IMG/VR virus record: IMGVR_UViG_3300008261_000075 | Span: 1 to 64,000 of that record | Origin: a virus | Length of the DNA: 64,000 nt | Strand: one strand, 5' to 3' | In this document: piece after piece, positions 29,201 through 36,060 of the stretch | Layout of the letters: the number at the start of each line of letters is the position of its first letter | How positions within the stretch are numbered: position 1 is the stretch's first letter | Made by a program: the position numbers and the translations under genes | Notes under the pieces: generated by a model | What the model was told of the DNA's origin: nothing | The model's database searches: none | What the model saw: the letters and a program-made list of their open reading frames with translations, nothing else

Positions 29201-29789
29201 CTATGACAACAGTCAAATATGGATACCGTCTACAGTTTATCAAGTAGATACTATAGTTCAAGTTGGCAGTTACAATTATAGATGCGTGACTGCGCATACA
29301 TCTAGCACTAGATTCTCGCTAGACTCAGCTTACTGGCAATTCTTTGTAGGCAACATCAGACTTAAAAAACATCCATTCAAAGTACATAATGTTGGCATTC
29401 ACAGCGAAAGTCCCGAGGGAGATGTACAATTTGACCCTGACTTTGCAGTTGACGGTGACACAACAGCAGTGAGACTAACTCATGCTCTTGATCAAGGAGT
29501 TAAGGTCACAGTGGTTAAGAAGACCGGCAGATTGTGGACTGGTATTACATACAATCCTACACCTGCTGTGTTTGATGGGGTAGAAACTGATTTTGACACA
29601 GGTACTACTGTGTTTGATCAAAGAGACAGCGCAATACTTTCTCAAGCAAATAGAAATATTATTGAGTTCTTGAGAGCAGAACCTGGAATATGGTATTCTG
29701 GTTCTAAAAACGTAATAGGTACAGCAACTTACGATTCGTCAACTACAACGTTTGACGGTACCGAAACAAAATTTGATAAAGGGAATTAA
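23280..29789 (+). CDS. Giant tail/baseplate structural protein, C-terminal part
   Basis: A 2169-residue ORF whose apparent ATG at 23280 is internal to the giant gene; no ribosome site precedes it. It contains two GxGY-type repeats (VEIIEAGNGYVTAPYITV and VDQGSGYITEPVVRI), a conserved block DFEAYIAEVKPYRTQIREYV typical of large phage virion proteins, and many V.VDG..L....DY.......I.L...P..G..I.I..Y beta modules in the second half (for example residues 1420-1470 and 1625-1810). A sixth W..Y..D..V..G...Y module lies near residue 1980. The C-terminal region (ERIEYFEKDGNVLRRLRRGT) resembles ends of other marine phage structural proteins. Function is likely baseplate or tail-fibre-network structure. 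Confidence 0.8.
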   Translation: MLWWDLTRAKFIDSYGGDVVYRNTTWNTLFDTASIDIYEWVETSLKPAEWDKRADTEAGLSSNISGTSLYGNSVYSVKKRYDNVSKTFKETYYFWVKNKKTIPNVQDRRMSASDVSGLISNPKGQGYKYLALTGLNSFSLVNVKPLLQDTDVVLSVQYWTIDKTDQNIHSEWRLISSDENTALPASIEEKWFDSLCGKDQNNRVVPDLNLPPKLRYGAEFRPRQSLFVNRFEALKQFVERANSVMLTNQIVETRDILALSSYDPQPSIITALYDEVFDTDAELRFASVSTFKAPSLLPIIQDGSIVGVEIIEAGNGYVTAPYITVKGNGHSAELQALINSRGQVVGVKIIEEGKGYDSATVLELRNYSVLIRSDSQALNRWSIYAYTPNSRTWSRTQSQAYDTRRYWNYADWYAADVNQFTLADFSVETISDINNLTVKIGQYVKVRTTGSGGWDLLQKYADSISIDWTQSYKVVGSQNGTIQLSSELYKFSDTTLGFDGALFDGDTFDNTAVIELRIILETLKNKIFIDTLKQTYLDLFFVCLRYALSEQTYLDWAFKTSFVRAQHNVGPLKQKVTFNNDNLADFEAYIAEVKPYRTQIREYVSEYTAIDQTETSVTDFDILPVYREGKTLPVAVANVNGDIQSLEPAILTYPWKYWLDNVGFEILSIKIVDQGSGYITEPVVRIIDPDTQSTSTAATARAFISNGKLSRIVLLTSGKGYLTTPTIVIDGGLDIDGTPARAIAIIGNSVVRSNLIKMKFDRTSRTYFITELEESAAFTGTGNQLQFALKWAPDIRIGKSLVKVDGVEVLRANYKLAVNKSTVRGYTSYYGTLTFETPPAKAAVITIDYIKDWSLLSAADRIQYYYDPKTGQLGKDLAQLMTGVDYGGVIITGLDFGISTGWDSVPYFSDRWDEIDPTFDDYIIKAGLNSNEFTLPYIPEYDTVINIYHNGIRIDDLNYGTEQQTNINATMQTFVGDGIISTISLPSIAVTVDTDLIAVQGATAIQLTDVLTIQPGSLVLSPNVIVNGSTVIFVTGNVVPSSTTGSINDTVLTAPGLTTYATGMKVTGIGVAADTYIVSVTPGVQGIAEIQKILVTGTATGPVSFLGSVVPSVVSGNTAKQVVNRIVSNRAGIISAWNSLNPTRIIQELEIDLFEDGDSTIKVTYSLSSGNVPNLPQQISNGINFGNSVTSRSGLAGTVSTAVISVSQVVGPTMLTFTPVIEISNAILADISSLSELVVGNVSVFTAGNQLKNSTKITVSNATGVNEGDIVSSLLERITTSAILSNTAVVDIDPVTNIVTLSTPLSSEIPAGTALTFGYNKLAFRKSTSDGSIKPQEVDYDTSLSGGAFVGSALTSATGLAPDDIILDGDGLVTPTTSSDLEEVVPGQILDAVAIKVFYRPTSGAANIRVDNHIANGTTQTYSFNQYINSSEAVLVKVDDTILTLDDDYQVDYRNRTIELSAIPQVGAIVSIFNYGFNGSGVLDIDYFVGDDDTFEFITKAPWLDTVSAIAYVDGLVEPFELFQTDDTYDSVNTVGIRFGATPVANAIINYVIVDNKNETFSLVKSERFVSNGTATVFNLENPVGTTEPYAPNVIVRAGQTILAPANNVYFTIGKNKLNYTIDQTKARPYEPDMDEILVYVDGVQLQVNVDYIIDPAGITVKINRTVYNNNKGKLLVISIINNQQYLMTGTSLVLMQPQPTGTEIEVVNAYKHQVLDIHRTSISAKSDLSYEPDTVEYYNFNNILSGYIKLDRPVIDDAGVWVTKNGQLLTPSVDYKLNSDKQSITLLNTVAVNDKIDLITYSTNVYQQTMSYMQFKDMLNRTHFKRLALRKQTRLTQPLNFYDFEIYVEDASTFDVPNMSKNLPGAVEINGERIEYFEKDGNVLRRLRRGTLGTGTAQVYPRGTKVQDIGPSETIPYRDETQVLQFTSSGSNTFNLEFLPTKSNTEWSFANGFTSTIPTGYGQSNDIEVFVGGYDNSQIWIPSTVYQVDTIVQVGSYNYRCVTAHTSSTRFSLDSAYWQFFVGNIRLKKHPFKVHNVGIHSESPEGDVQFDPDFAVDGDTTAVRLTHALDQGVKVTVVKKTGRLWTGITYNPTPAVFDGVETDFDTGTTVFDQRDSAILSQANRNIIEFLRAEPGIWYSGSKNVIGTATYDSSTTTFDGTETKFDKGN

Positions 29790-29794
29790 TTAAA

Positions 29795-32700
29795 ATGGCA
29801 AAACAAATTATCAATGTTGGTGCTCGTAATAACGATGGTACAGGCGATTCGTTAAGAGTTGGAGCAACCAAGGTTAACGACAACTTTAGTGAAATTTATA
29901 ATCTACTAGGTGACGGTGAAAATTTAAGCGTTGTTTCTAGAATTACTGCTGGCATAGGTCTAGCAGTTGGTAACAATACTGGAGCAGTGCTAATTACAGG
30001 TCGTATTGCGTCTGGTAACGATCTAGGAATGATTAAGGTTGGTGAAAATTTAACAATTAGTCAAGACGGAACATTGAGCGCACAGCAAACAGAATATATT
30101 TTACCCACAGCATCGTCTACTGTGTTGGGAGGTGTTAAAGTTGGTTCGGGGTTAGCAATAAATCAAGGTGTACTTAGTAACACTGTGTCAGCATACACTC
30201 TTCCAACTGCATCTACTAGTTTACTTGGTGGAGTAAAAGTTGACGGCACTAGTATTACAATCAACAACGGTGTTATCAGCGGAAGCAATCAGTATTCTTT
30301 ACCAACAGCAACTGACAGCATACTAGGCGGTATAAAAATTGGCGCTGGCTTATCTATTAGTCAAGGAGTTGTTAGCGTAACTGGCACTAGTAATTTGGCC
30401 ACAGTGGCTACTACAGGCAGTTATAATGATTTATTAAACCAGCCAGCTCTGTTCAGCGGCGCATATGCAGACTTGAGTGGCACTCCGACTATTCCTTCTG
30501 CACAAATACAAAGTGATTGGAATCAAGCTAGTAATGTAGCATTGGATTTTATTAAGAATAAGCCAACTATTCCATCTGCATATACACTGCCCACAGCAAC
30601 AACAAGTGTATTAGGTGGTGTAAAAGTTGATGGTACAACTATTACTATTGCCGATGGAGTTATTAGTTCAGTTAGTACAGATCCTAACCTTTGGGTTGAA
30701 ACATTTGCAATGGCTCCTCTAGAGGAAGGTATTGTACAGATAGCAACCAGCGTGGAATATGATGCAAGTGGAAATATTTTTGCCTTGTTCAGCCATTATG
30801 TACCTGGACCTGATACCAACTCTTCCGACGACGACATAACTTATACCTCTGTGGCCAAGTTAACCCCCGCCGGTGCTGTAATATGGAGGGTTCGTTTTGC
30901 TAACACTCTAAACACAGACGGGTGGGGCTTGGCCTATGACGGCGCCGACGCTGTATACATTGCCGGTCAACAGCGTCCAAACTCGCTGACCTATAGATCT
31001 GCCACACTGACTAAGATAGACGCAGTTGATGGCAGCATAGTATGGGGCAAAACCTACGATTTTGGATACTATAGCGGTAGTCCTGTAGTAGATGTAGACG
31101 TTGACGGTAATCCTATTATGGTAGGCTATGCTGACAACAGTATAGATAGTATGATCGTTACTAGTAAAATTGATCAAGCAGACGGCACAGTAATATGGTC
31201 AAAGACTCTAGACGGCCAGGGCGACGATCAAGCCTATGGTATGGCTGTGGGTCCTACAGGGGAAATTGTTACTATTGGTTATGTTGATAGGATCGGAGTA
31301 CAAGATGCAGTTGCAACAGTTGTTACAATACCGCCAACTAACCCTAATTGGACAGACGCATACAGTGTTTCTAATGGCAGCTTTTCGTGTGATATCACTT
31401 TTGCTAGTCCAGGCAATCCAACATTCAGCAACGTTGTAGACACTGTGGGTAACAGAACAATAGGAGACACACTAGTAACTGTAATGGGTTCAGATCTTGG
31501 AGGGATGGACGGTGATGATGATATGATTATCAATGTTGCCACTTTAGCTCCAAACGACACAGTCAATCGTATGATTGTGATCAAGTATGCTGCCGACGGT
31601 ACTATTACTTGGCGCAAAGCTGTGCAATTTGACATAGGTTTAAATTGCACAGGAGCAGATGCTGACATTGATGCAGCCGGCAACATTTACGTGTGCGGCA
31701 ATTACGATACGCCAGGCGAAGACGTGGCAATGGGGTTGCTCAAACTGGACAGTAGTGGAGTTAAACAATGGAGTAGACGAGTACAAGGTGACTGTCTTGA
31801 CTTTGCTACCAGCGTAGTAGTAGGTCCCGACAACAACTTGTACTTGAGTGGTGTTACAGGTAGGTTCGGTCTTTCAGATTTTGTCTGGGTTGTAGCCAAG
31901 TATAGTACTACTGGTACAGTGATATGGCAACGTTTAATCGATAATACTGCCAGTTGGACATTTAACGGTGGAATATTTTTTAATAACTCAGGTGGTAGTA
32001 ATCTTGCTGTGAGAAACGAATATGTAGCATTGGCTGGCGGGTTTGCCAATCTTGACCTCAATGAGTCGTCAACGGCTACGGTGGTACAAATTGACACCAA
32101 CGGTACTATGTTTACCGTAAGCGATTGGGCTATTACAGGTGCTTTATTTACAGGCTTGTTAAATGCTACAGCTAGTGATATTACAGTGGTTAACGTTGGC
32201 AAGACTTCAAACACAGTGACGCCAGGAGTGGCTGATTTTGTTGTTCAAGAAGATGCCACTAACTTCTTATCTGTCACACAATATAACCCAAGCGCCATCG
32301 AAAACGCCAGTAGTATAAACAACGGTGCATATTCAGTAAGTGTTAACACGAATGGTGTTGTCACTATGGCAACAAGCCGTGGCTCACTGGAGTTCGGAGC
32401 ATTGCCAGAAATTGGCGGCACAACTCACTTCCACATAATGAAGACTGCTGGAGACACCGCCGATCTATACTTTGGTGATGACTACAACTATATGCTACAG
32501 CGTGGGCCAGCATACCTTGGATCGCCTGCATATGGTGTTGAGATTGGAACCAACGACAATGACGCCGGCAATCAGCATGTGTGGCGTTTTGGCACAGATG
32601 GTAGACTAACACTACCTGGTGGCGAAGCATGGGTAGAGGTTAGCGGTGACGGCGGCGTAAGCATTCTCGAAGGCGAATATGCGTTTGATGATATTCCTGT

Positions 32701-33241
32701 AGCGGCAATTAAAATTGGCGGTACAGAAGGCGACGCATTTACAATATCCAGTTACGATGATCTGGTTAAGACTTGGCGCTTTAATCACAACGGTGCTGTA
32801 ACATTCCCTGATAACACAGTACAAACCACTGCCTATCCTGGAGAATTAGTTCCAGCCAACGGTGATACAGTAAGTGGTAATGCTAATCTAGTATTTTATG
32901 CTGGCACTGATTGGTACAACACATCTAAGGTAACCATTAACCCTACCTCGTCTATGTTGACGTTGAGTGGAAATAGCGGCACAGGTGGTATAACATTCCC
33001 AGATGCTACAGTACAGACCACAGCCTGGGCAGGTGGTCGTGTTGTTGCAGTACCTACTGCTAGCATAGGTGCCGCAGGCAATAAGCAAGGTGATTTAGCA
33101 TTTAATAGTTCCTACATATATTATTGTACTCAAAATTTTACACCATCTAGTTATTCTTCTACGATTGTCTTAACGTATTCAGGTACATATCCTACTATAG
33201 TAAAAGGCAGTATTCCTCAACCGAGTGGAGACACTTGGTAA
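29795..33241 (+). CDS. Tail fibre-like protein with LGGVKV repeats and beta-propeller
   Basis: A 1148-residue fibre protein. Residues 1-40 (MAKQIINVGARNNDGTGDSL then KVNDNFSEIYNLL) match the start seen in many marine T4-like fibre proteins and probably attach it to the tail. Residues 101-300 hold four copies of a unit YxLPTAxxxxLGGVKV followed by an I...GVIS strand. Residues about 305-690 contain repeats of the SBBP/PQQ-propeller kind (AKLTPAGAVIWRVRF, TLTKIDAVDGSIVWGKTY, TSKIDQADGTVIWSKTLD). The C-terminal third has repeated VWRFGTDGRLTLP-like units that end in TVQTTA, common in fibre shafts. Confidence 0.8.
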   Translation: MAKQIINVGARNNDGTGDSLRVGATKVNDNFSEIYNLLGDGENLSVVSRITAGIGLAVGNNTGAVLITGRIASGNDLGMIKVGENLTISQDGTLSAQQTEYILPTASSTVLGGVKVGSGLAINQGVLSNTVSAYTLPTASTSLLGGVKVDGTSITINNGVISGSNQYSLPTATDSILGGIKIGAGLSISQGVVSVTGTSNLATVATTGSYNDLLNQPALFSGAYADLSGTPTIPSAQIQSDWNQASNVALDFIKNKPTIPSAYTLPTATTSVLGGVKVDGTTITIADGVISSVSTDPNLWVETFAMAPLEEGIVQIATSVEYDASGNIFALFSHYVPGPDTNSSDDDITYTSVAKLTPAGAVIWRVRFANTLNTDGWGLAYDGADAVYIAGQQRPNSLTYRSATLTKIDAVDGSIVWGKTYDFGYYSGSPVVDVDVDGNPIMVGYADNSIDSMIVTSKIDQADGTVIWSKTLDGQGDDQAYGMAVGPTGEIVTIGYVDRIGVQDAVATVVTIPPTNPNWTDAYSVSNGSFSCDITFASPGNPTFSNVVDTVGNRTIGDTLVTVMGSDLGGMDGDDDMIINVATLAPNDTVNRMIVIKYAADGTITWRKAVQFDIGLNCTGADADIDAAGNIYVCGNYDTPGEDVAMGLLKLDSSGVKQWSRRVQGDCLDFATSVVVGPDNNLYLSGVTGRFGLSDFVWVVAKYSTTGTVIWQRLIDNTASWTFNGGIFFNNSGGSNLAVRNEYVALAGGFANLDLNESSTATVVQIDTNGTMFTVSDWAITGALFTGLLNATASDITVVNVGKTSNTVTPGVADFVVQEDATNFLSVTQYNPSAIENASSINNGAYSVSVNTNGVVTMATSRGSLEFGALPEIGGTTHFHIMKTAGDTADLYFGDDYNYMLQRGPAYLGSPAYGVEIGTNDNDAGNQHVWRFGTDGRLTLPGGEAWVEVSGDGGVSILEGEYAFDDIPVAAIKIGGTEGDAFTISSYDDLVKTWRFNHNGAVTFPDNTVQTTAYPGELVPANGDTVSGNANLVFYAGTDWYNTSKVTINPTSSMLTLSGNSGTGGITFPDATVQTTAWAGGRVVAVPTASIGAAGNKQGDLAFNSSYIYYCTQNFTPSSYSSTIVLTYSGTYPTIVKGSIPQPSGDTW
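30095..30680 (+). repeat. Four tandem LPTA-LGGVKV coding repeats
   Basis: Protein-level repeats inside the fibre gene at 29795. The four copies begin YILPTASSTV, YTLPTASTSL, YSLPTATDSI and YTLPTATTSV, each followed by LGG(V/I)K(V/I). Spacing is about 33 residues for the first three and larger for the last, which is separated by a SYNDLLNQP/KPTIPS segment. Confidence 0.8.
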
Positions 33242-33268
33242 TGATTAAACTAGCATATTATAGCTATT

Positions 33269-33278
33269 GATAAATAAT
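33269..33278 (+). promoter_or_regulatory. Late-type promoter before the 33297 gene
   Basis: The box GATAAATAAT lies 18 bases before the ATG at 33297, in the 55-base gap after the fibre gene. It has the same position relative to the start as the other late-type boxes. Confidence 0.6.
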
Positions 33279-33296
33279 GAATAACGAGATTTTACC

Positions 33297-33905
33297 ATGC
33301 AAAGTAAAGATTTAACAGGACTACACATTGAAGGGCATATTAAAATATATGACCCTATAACTAAAGATGTTTTCATAGACAAGCGAAATGCTATCCACTA
33401 TGAAAACATCAGTATTGCTCTAGCACAAAGTATTGCTAATAGCGGCCAAGGTTTTATCTACGAAATGGCATTTGGTAACGGCGGAACAGCAGTTGACCCA
33501 ACCGGTATTATTACTTACTTAACACCAAACAGCTCTGGATCAAACGCCAGCTTGTATAATCAAACCTACGCCAAAGTAGTTGATGATCGTTCAAGCAACA
33601 ATAGCGATCCTACACGTAATTACATAGAAACACGTCACGTAACAGGCACAAACTATACTGACGTGTTTATTACTTGTCTACTGGATTACGGTGAGCCTAG
33701 CGGGCAAAGTGCATTTGACAATACCAATGATAATCAAAGTGAATTTGTATTTGATGAATTGGGATTAAAAAGTTATAGTACCTCTGGAAACAGCCTACTG
33801 CTAACTCATGTTATTTTTCACCCTGTGCAAAAATCGTTGAATCGTTTAATTCAAATCGACTACACTGTTCGAGTACAGAGTTTAACTGGTCTAGCGGGAG
33901 TATAA
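33297..33905 (+). CDS. Fibre-associated virion protein, unknown function
   Basis: A 202-residue, beta-rich protein beginning MQSKDLTGLHIEGHIKIYDP. It has no recognised catalytic motif. Its position between fibre genes and its own late-type promoter make it a likely virion component, for example a fibre connector or tip protein. Conserved-looking segments are FIYEMAFGNGGTAVDP and QSEFVFDELGLKSY. The next gene starts one base after its stop. Confidence 0.65.
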   Translation: MQSKDLTGLHIEGHIKIYDPITKDVFIDKRNAIHYENISIALAQSIANSGQGFIYEMAFGNGGTAVDPTGIITYLTPNSSGSNASLYNQTYAKVVDDRSSNNSDPTRNYIETRHVTGTNYTDVFITCLLDYGEPSGQSAFDNTNDNQSEFVFDELGLKSYSTSGNSLLLTHVIFHPVQKSLNRLIQIDYTVRVQSLTGLAGV

Positions 33906-33906
33906 T

Positions 33907-36060
33907 ATGAGCTATCAAGTTCGTTTTTCAGAATTAAATAATCCGCAAAAAACAACTATTGTTGTTGAAGACCAAACCCTTAATACAGAAACTAGTTTAA
34001 CCTTTGTTGGTAAAAACTATGCAGGCTATGCACAATTTGTTGCAGAAAACTTTTTACATCTGTTAGAAAATTTTGCAAGGTCAACTGCTCCTAGCAATCC
34101 AGTACAAGGTCAACTATGGTTTGACAACACGGCTGGGGTTAATCAGCTAAAAGTATTTGATGGAACAACATGGACTGCCGCTGGTAGTGTTAAGAAAGCT
34201 CCGGTAGCTCCGTCAGTGTCAAACAGTATCAAAGGCGATCTTTGGGTCGACACTGACAATCAGCAGTTATACATGTTCTCAGGTTCTAACTGGGTTTTAA
34301 TTGGCCCACAGTTTAGCGGAGGTCTAAAGACAGGACCTAACGTTGAAACAATAGTTGATACCTCAAATAATGTTCACGGTGTGATCAGTTTATATTCAGA
34401 TGGCGACCTAATTGCCATTATCAGTAACGTAAGTTTTGCGCCAAAGAGTGCTATAACTGGGTTTGAAGTTATTGGCAAAGGTCTTAATATCAGTTCAGTA
34501 GATGTTTCAAGCACTACTTCTCCAATGAAAATGTGGGGTGTCGCCAGTAAAGCTGATGCATTAGTTGTTAACAATGCAGTCGTACCGTCAACTAGTTTTT
34601 TAAGATCTGACCAAGTTAGTACTACTAACAACGGACTAAATGTTCGTTCAAACAGCGGTATTAGTCTAGGCGGCGACCTAAGTTTTAACATTGGTACTGA
34701 CGTTAACAGCGCAGTATTATATTCTAAGACTAGTAATTCAGTTATTGACTTTAAATTAACACTAGCTAGCGGTGACCCTAAAACGGTCATGCGTATTAAC
34801 AGTACTGAAAACATTACCAACGTCGGTATTAACAAAACTAATCCTAATGAAAGCCTTGATGTATCTGGCAAAATTAGAAGTGATGAAGGTATAGTAGTTA
34901 CTGGTACTGGTATATCTAGCATTAATACTGCTGGCGGACTAGTGGTAGCCGGTACAAGCAATCTCAAAGGGCAAATTACAAACGAAGCTCCTATGATTAT
35001 AACTTATCTAGATACTAACGGTAATCCTAGATCAGATAATCCAGTTATTGCACCTAGTTCAACTGCGGCTCATATGAAATATGATATTGGCAGTCCTTCA
35101 AAATCTTTTAGAAATATCTATGCAGAAACATTTGTAGGAAATTTTAGCGGAACATTTAGTGGTTCACTAACAGGTAACATTTCAGGAACTGCGGCAAGGC
35201 TAGCAAGTTCAACACTATTCCAGTTGGTAGGTGATGTAACCAGTAACCAGATTAACTTCAACGGACAAACGGGCGACGGAACAGCAACATTCCAAACAGT
35301 AATTGGCCAAGATATGATTGGTGCAAGAGAAGAAGTTGGGGCAGCATTTCAAACAGATCAGTTATTGATATTAAGACCTAACTTAGGTCTACGTAAAATT
35401 AGCAAGCAGACGTTGTTTGCTTCTGCTGCCACAGTGCCAACGGGTTCTATACTACCATTTGGTGGCCAGACAGCTCCAGCTGGATATTTGTTGTGTGATG
35501 GCGGTGAAGTTAGAATTTCAGAATTTCCGTTACTGTTTTCAGTAATTGGATATTCATTTAAAGATGTAAGCCTATTACAGGGTGCTTCAACCTTTGCACT
35601 ACCGGACTTAAGAGGACGTTTCCCCTTAGGTCGTGACAATATGGACAACGGTAGAACTATTCCTAGTAAAGACAACGCTACAATTCTTATAGATGCTGGA
35701 GGCGGCATTGCTGACAGGGTAACTGATACCACAGCAGACATAGTGGGTGCGGCATCTGGTAATGAACAACGTTCATTAGCAATCAACAACATTCCAGAGC
35801 ACGAACACGATTTTAGAGGTACTAGATCCAGCGGTGGCGTTGGTAATCAGTATTATGCAATTCGTAATGTACCCGGAGCACCTATTGATAACGGCATTCC
35901 AGCACAGGGCGCAACAGGTGCCAACGGATCAGCACAGGCACTAGGATCAAGTGGAGGCATCTTAACAGACGATTTACCTGTTAAAGATCTTGCAACTCCG
36001 TTTAATACTATGAATCCTTATCAAACAGTCAACTACATTATCTATACTGGTATACTATAA
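33907..36060 (+). CDS. Tail fibre with phage tail-collar domain
   Basis: A 717-residue fibre. Residues 1-110 are an attachment-like module (VGKNYAGYAQFVAENFLHLL, then NPVQGQLWFD) shared with the next two genes. The shaft has a chaperone-like VGINKTNPNESLDVSGKI repeat region. Residues about 511-575 match the tail-collar domain (TGSILPFGGQTAPAGYLLCD, then FALPDLRGRFPLGRDN), and the C-terminus is Gly-rich and ends in a typical MNPYQTVNYIIYTG strand. This makes it a good receptor-binding candidate. The stop and the next start share one base (TAATG). Confidence 0.85.
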   Translation: MSYQVRFSELNNPQKTTIVVEDQTLNTETSLTFVGKNYAGYAQFVAENFLHLLENFARSTAPSNPVQGQLWFDNTAGVNQLKVFDGTTWTAAGSVKKAPVAPSVSNSIKGDLWVDTDNQQLYMFSGSNWVLIGPQFSGGLKTGPNVETIVDTSNNVHGVISLYSDGDLIAIISNVSFAPKSAITGFEVIGKGLNISSVDVSSTTSPMKMWGVASKADALVVNNAVVPSTSFLRSDQVSTTNNGLNVRSNSGISLGGDLSFNIGTDVNSAVLYSKTSNSVIDFKLTLASGDPKTVMRINSTENITNVGINKTNPNESLDVSGKIRSDEGIVVTGTGISSINTAGGLVVAGTSNLKGQITNEAPMIITYLDTNGNPRSDNPVIAPSSTAAHMKYDIGSPSKSFRNIYAETFVGNFSGTFSGSLTGNISGTAARLASSTLFQLVGDVTSNQINFNGQTGDGTATFQTVIGQDMIGAREEVGAAFQTDQLLILRPNLGLRKISKQTLFASAATVPTGSILPFGGQTAPAGYLLCDGGEVRISEFPLLFSVIGYSFKDVSLLQGASTFALPDLRGRFPLGRDNMDNGRTIPSKDNATILIDAGGGIADRVTDTTADIVGAASGNEQRSLAINNIPEHEHDFRGTRSSGGVGNQYYAIRNVPGAPIDNGIPAQGATGANGSAQALGSSGGILTDDLPVKDLATPFNTMNPYQTVNYIIYTGIL

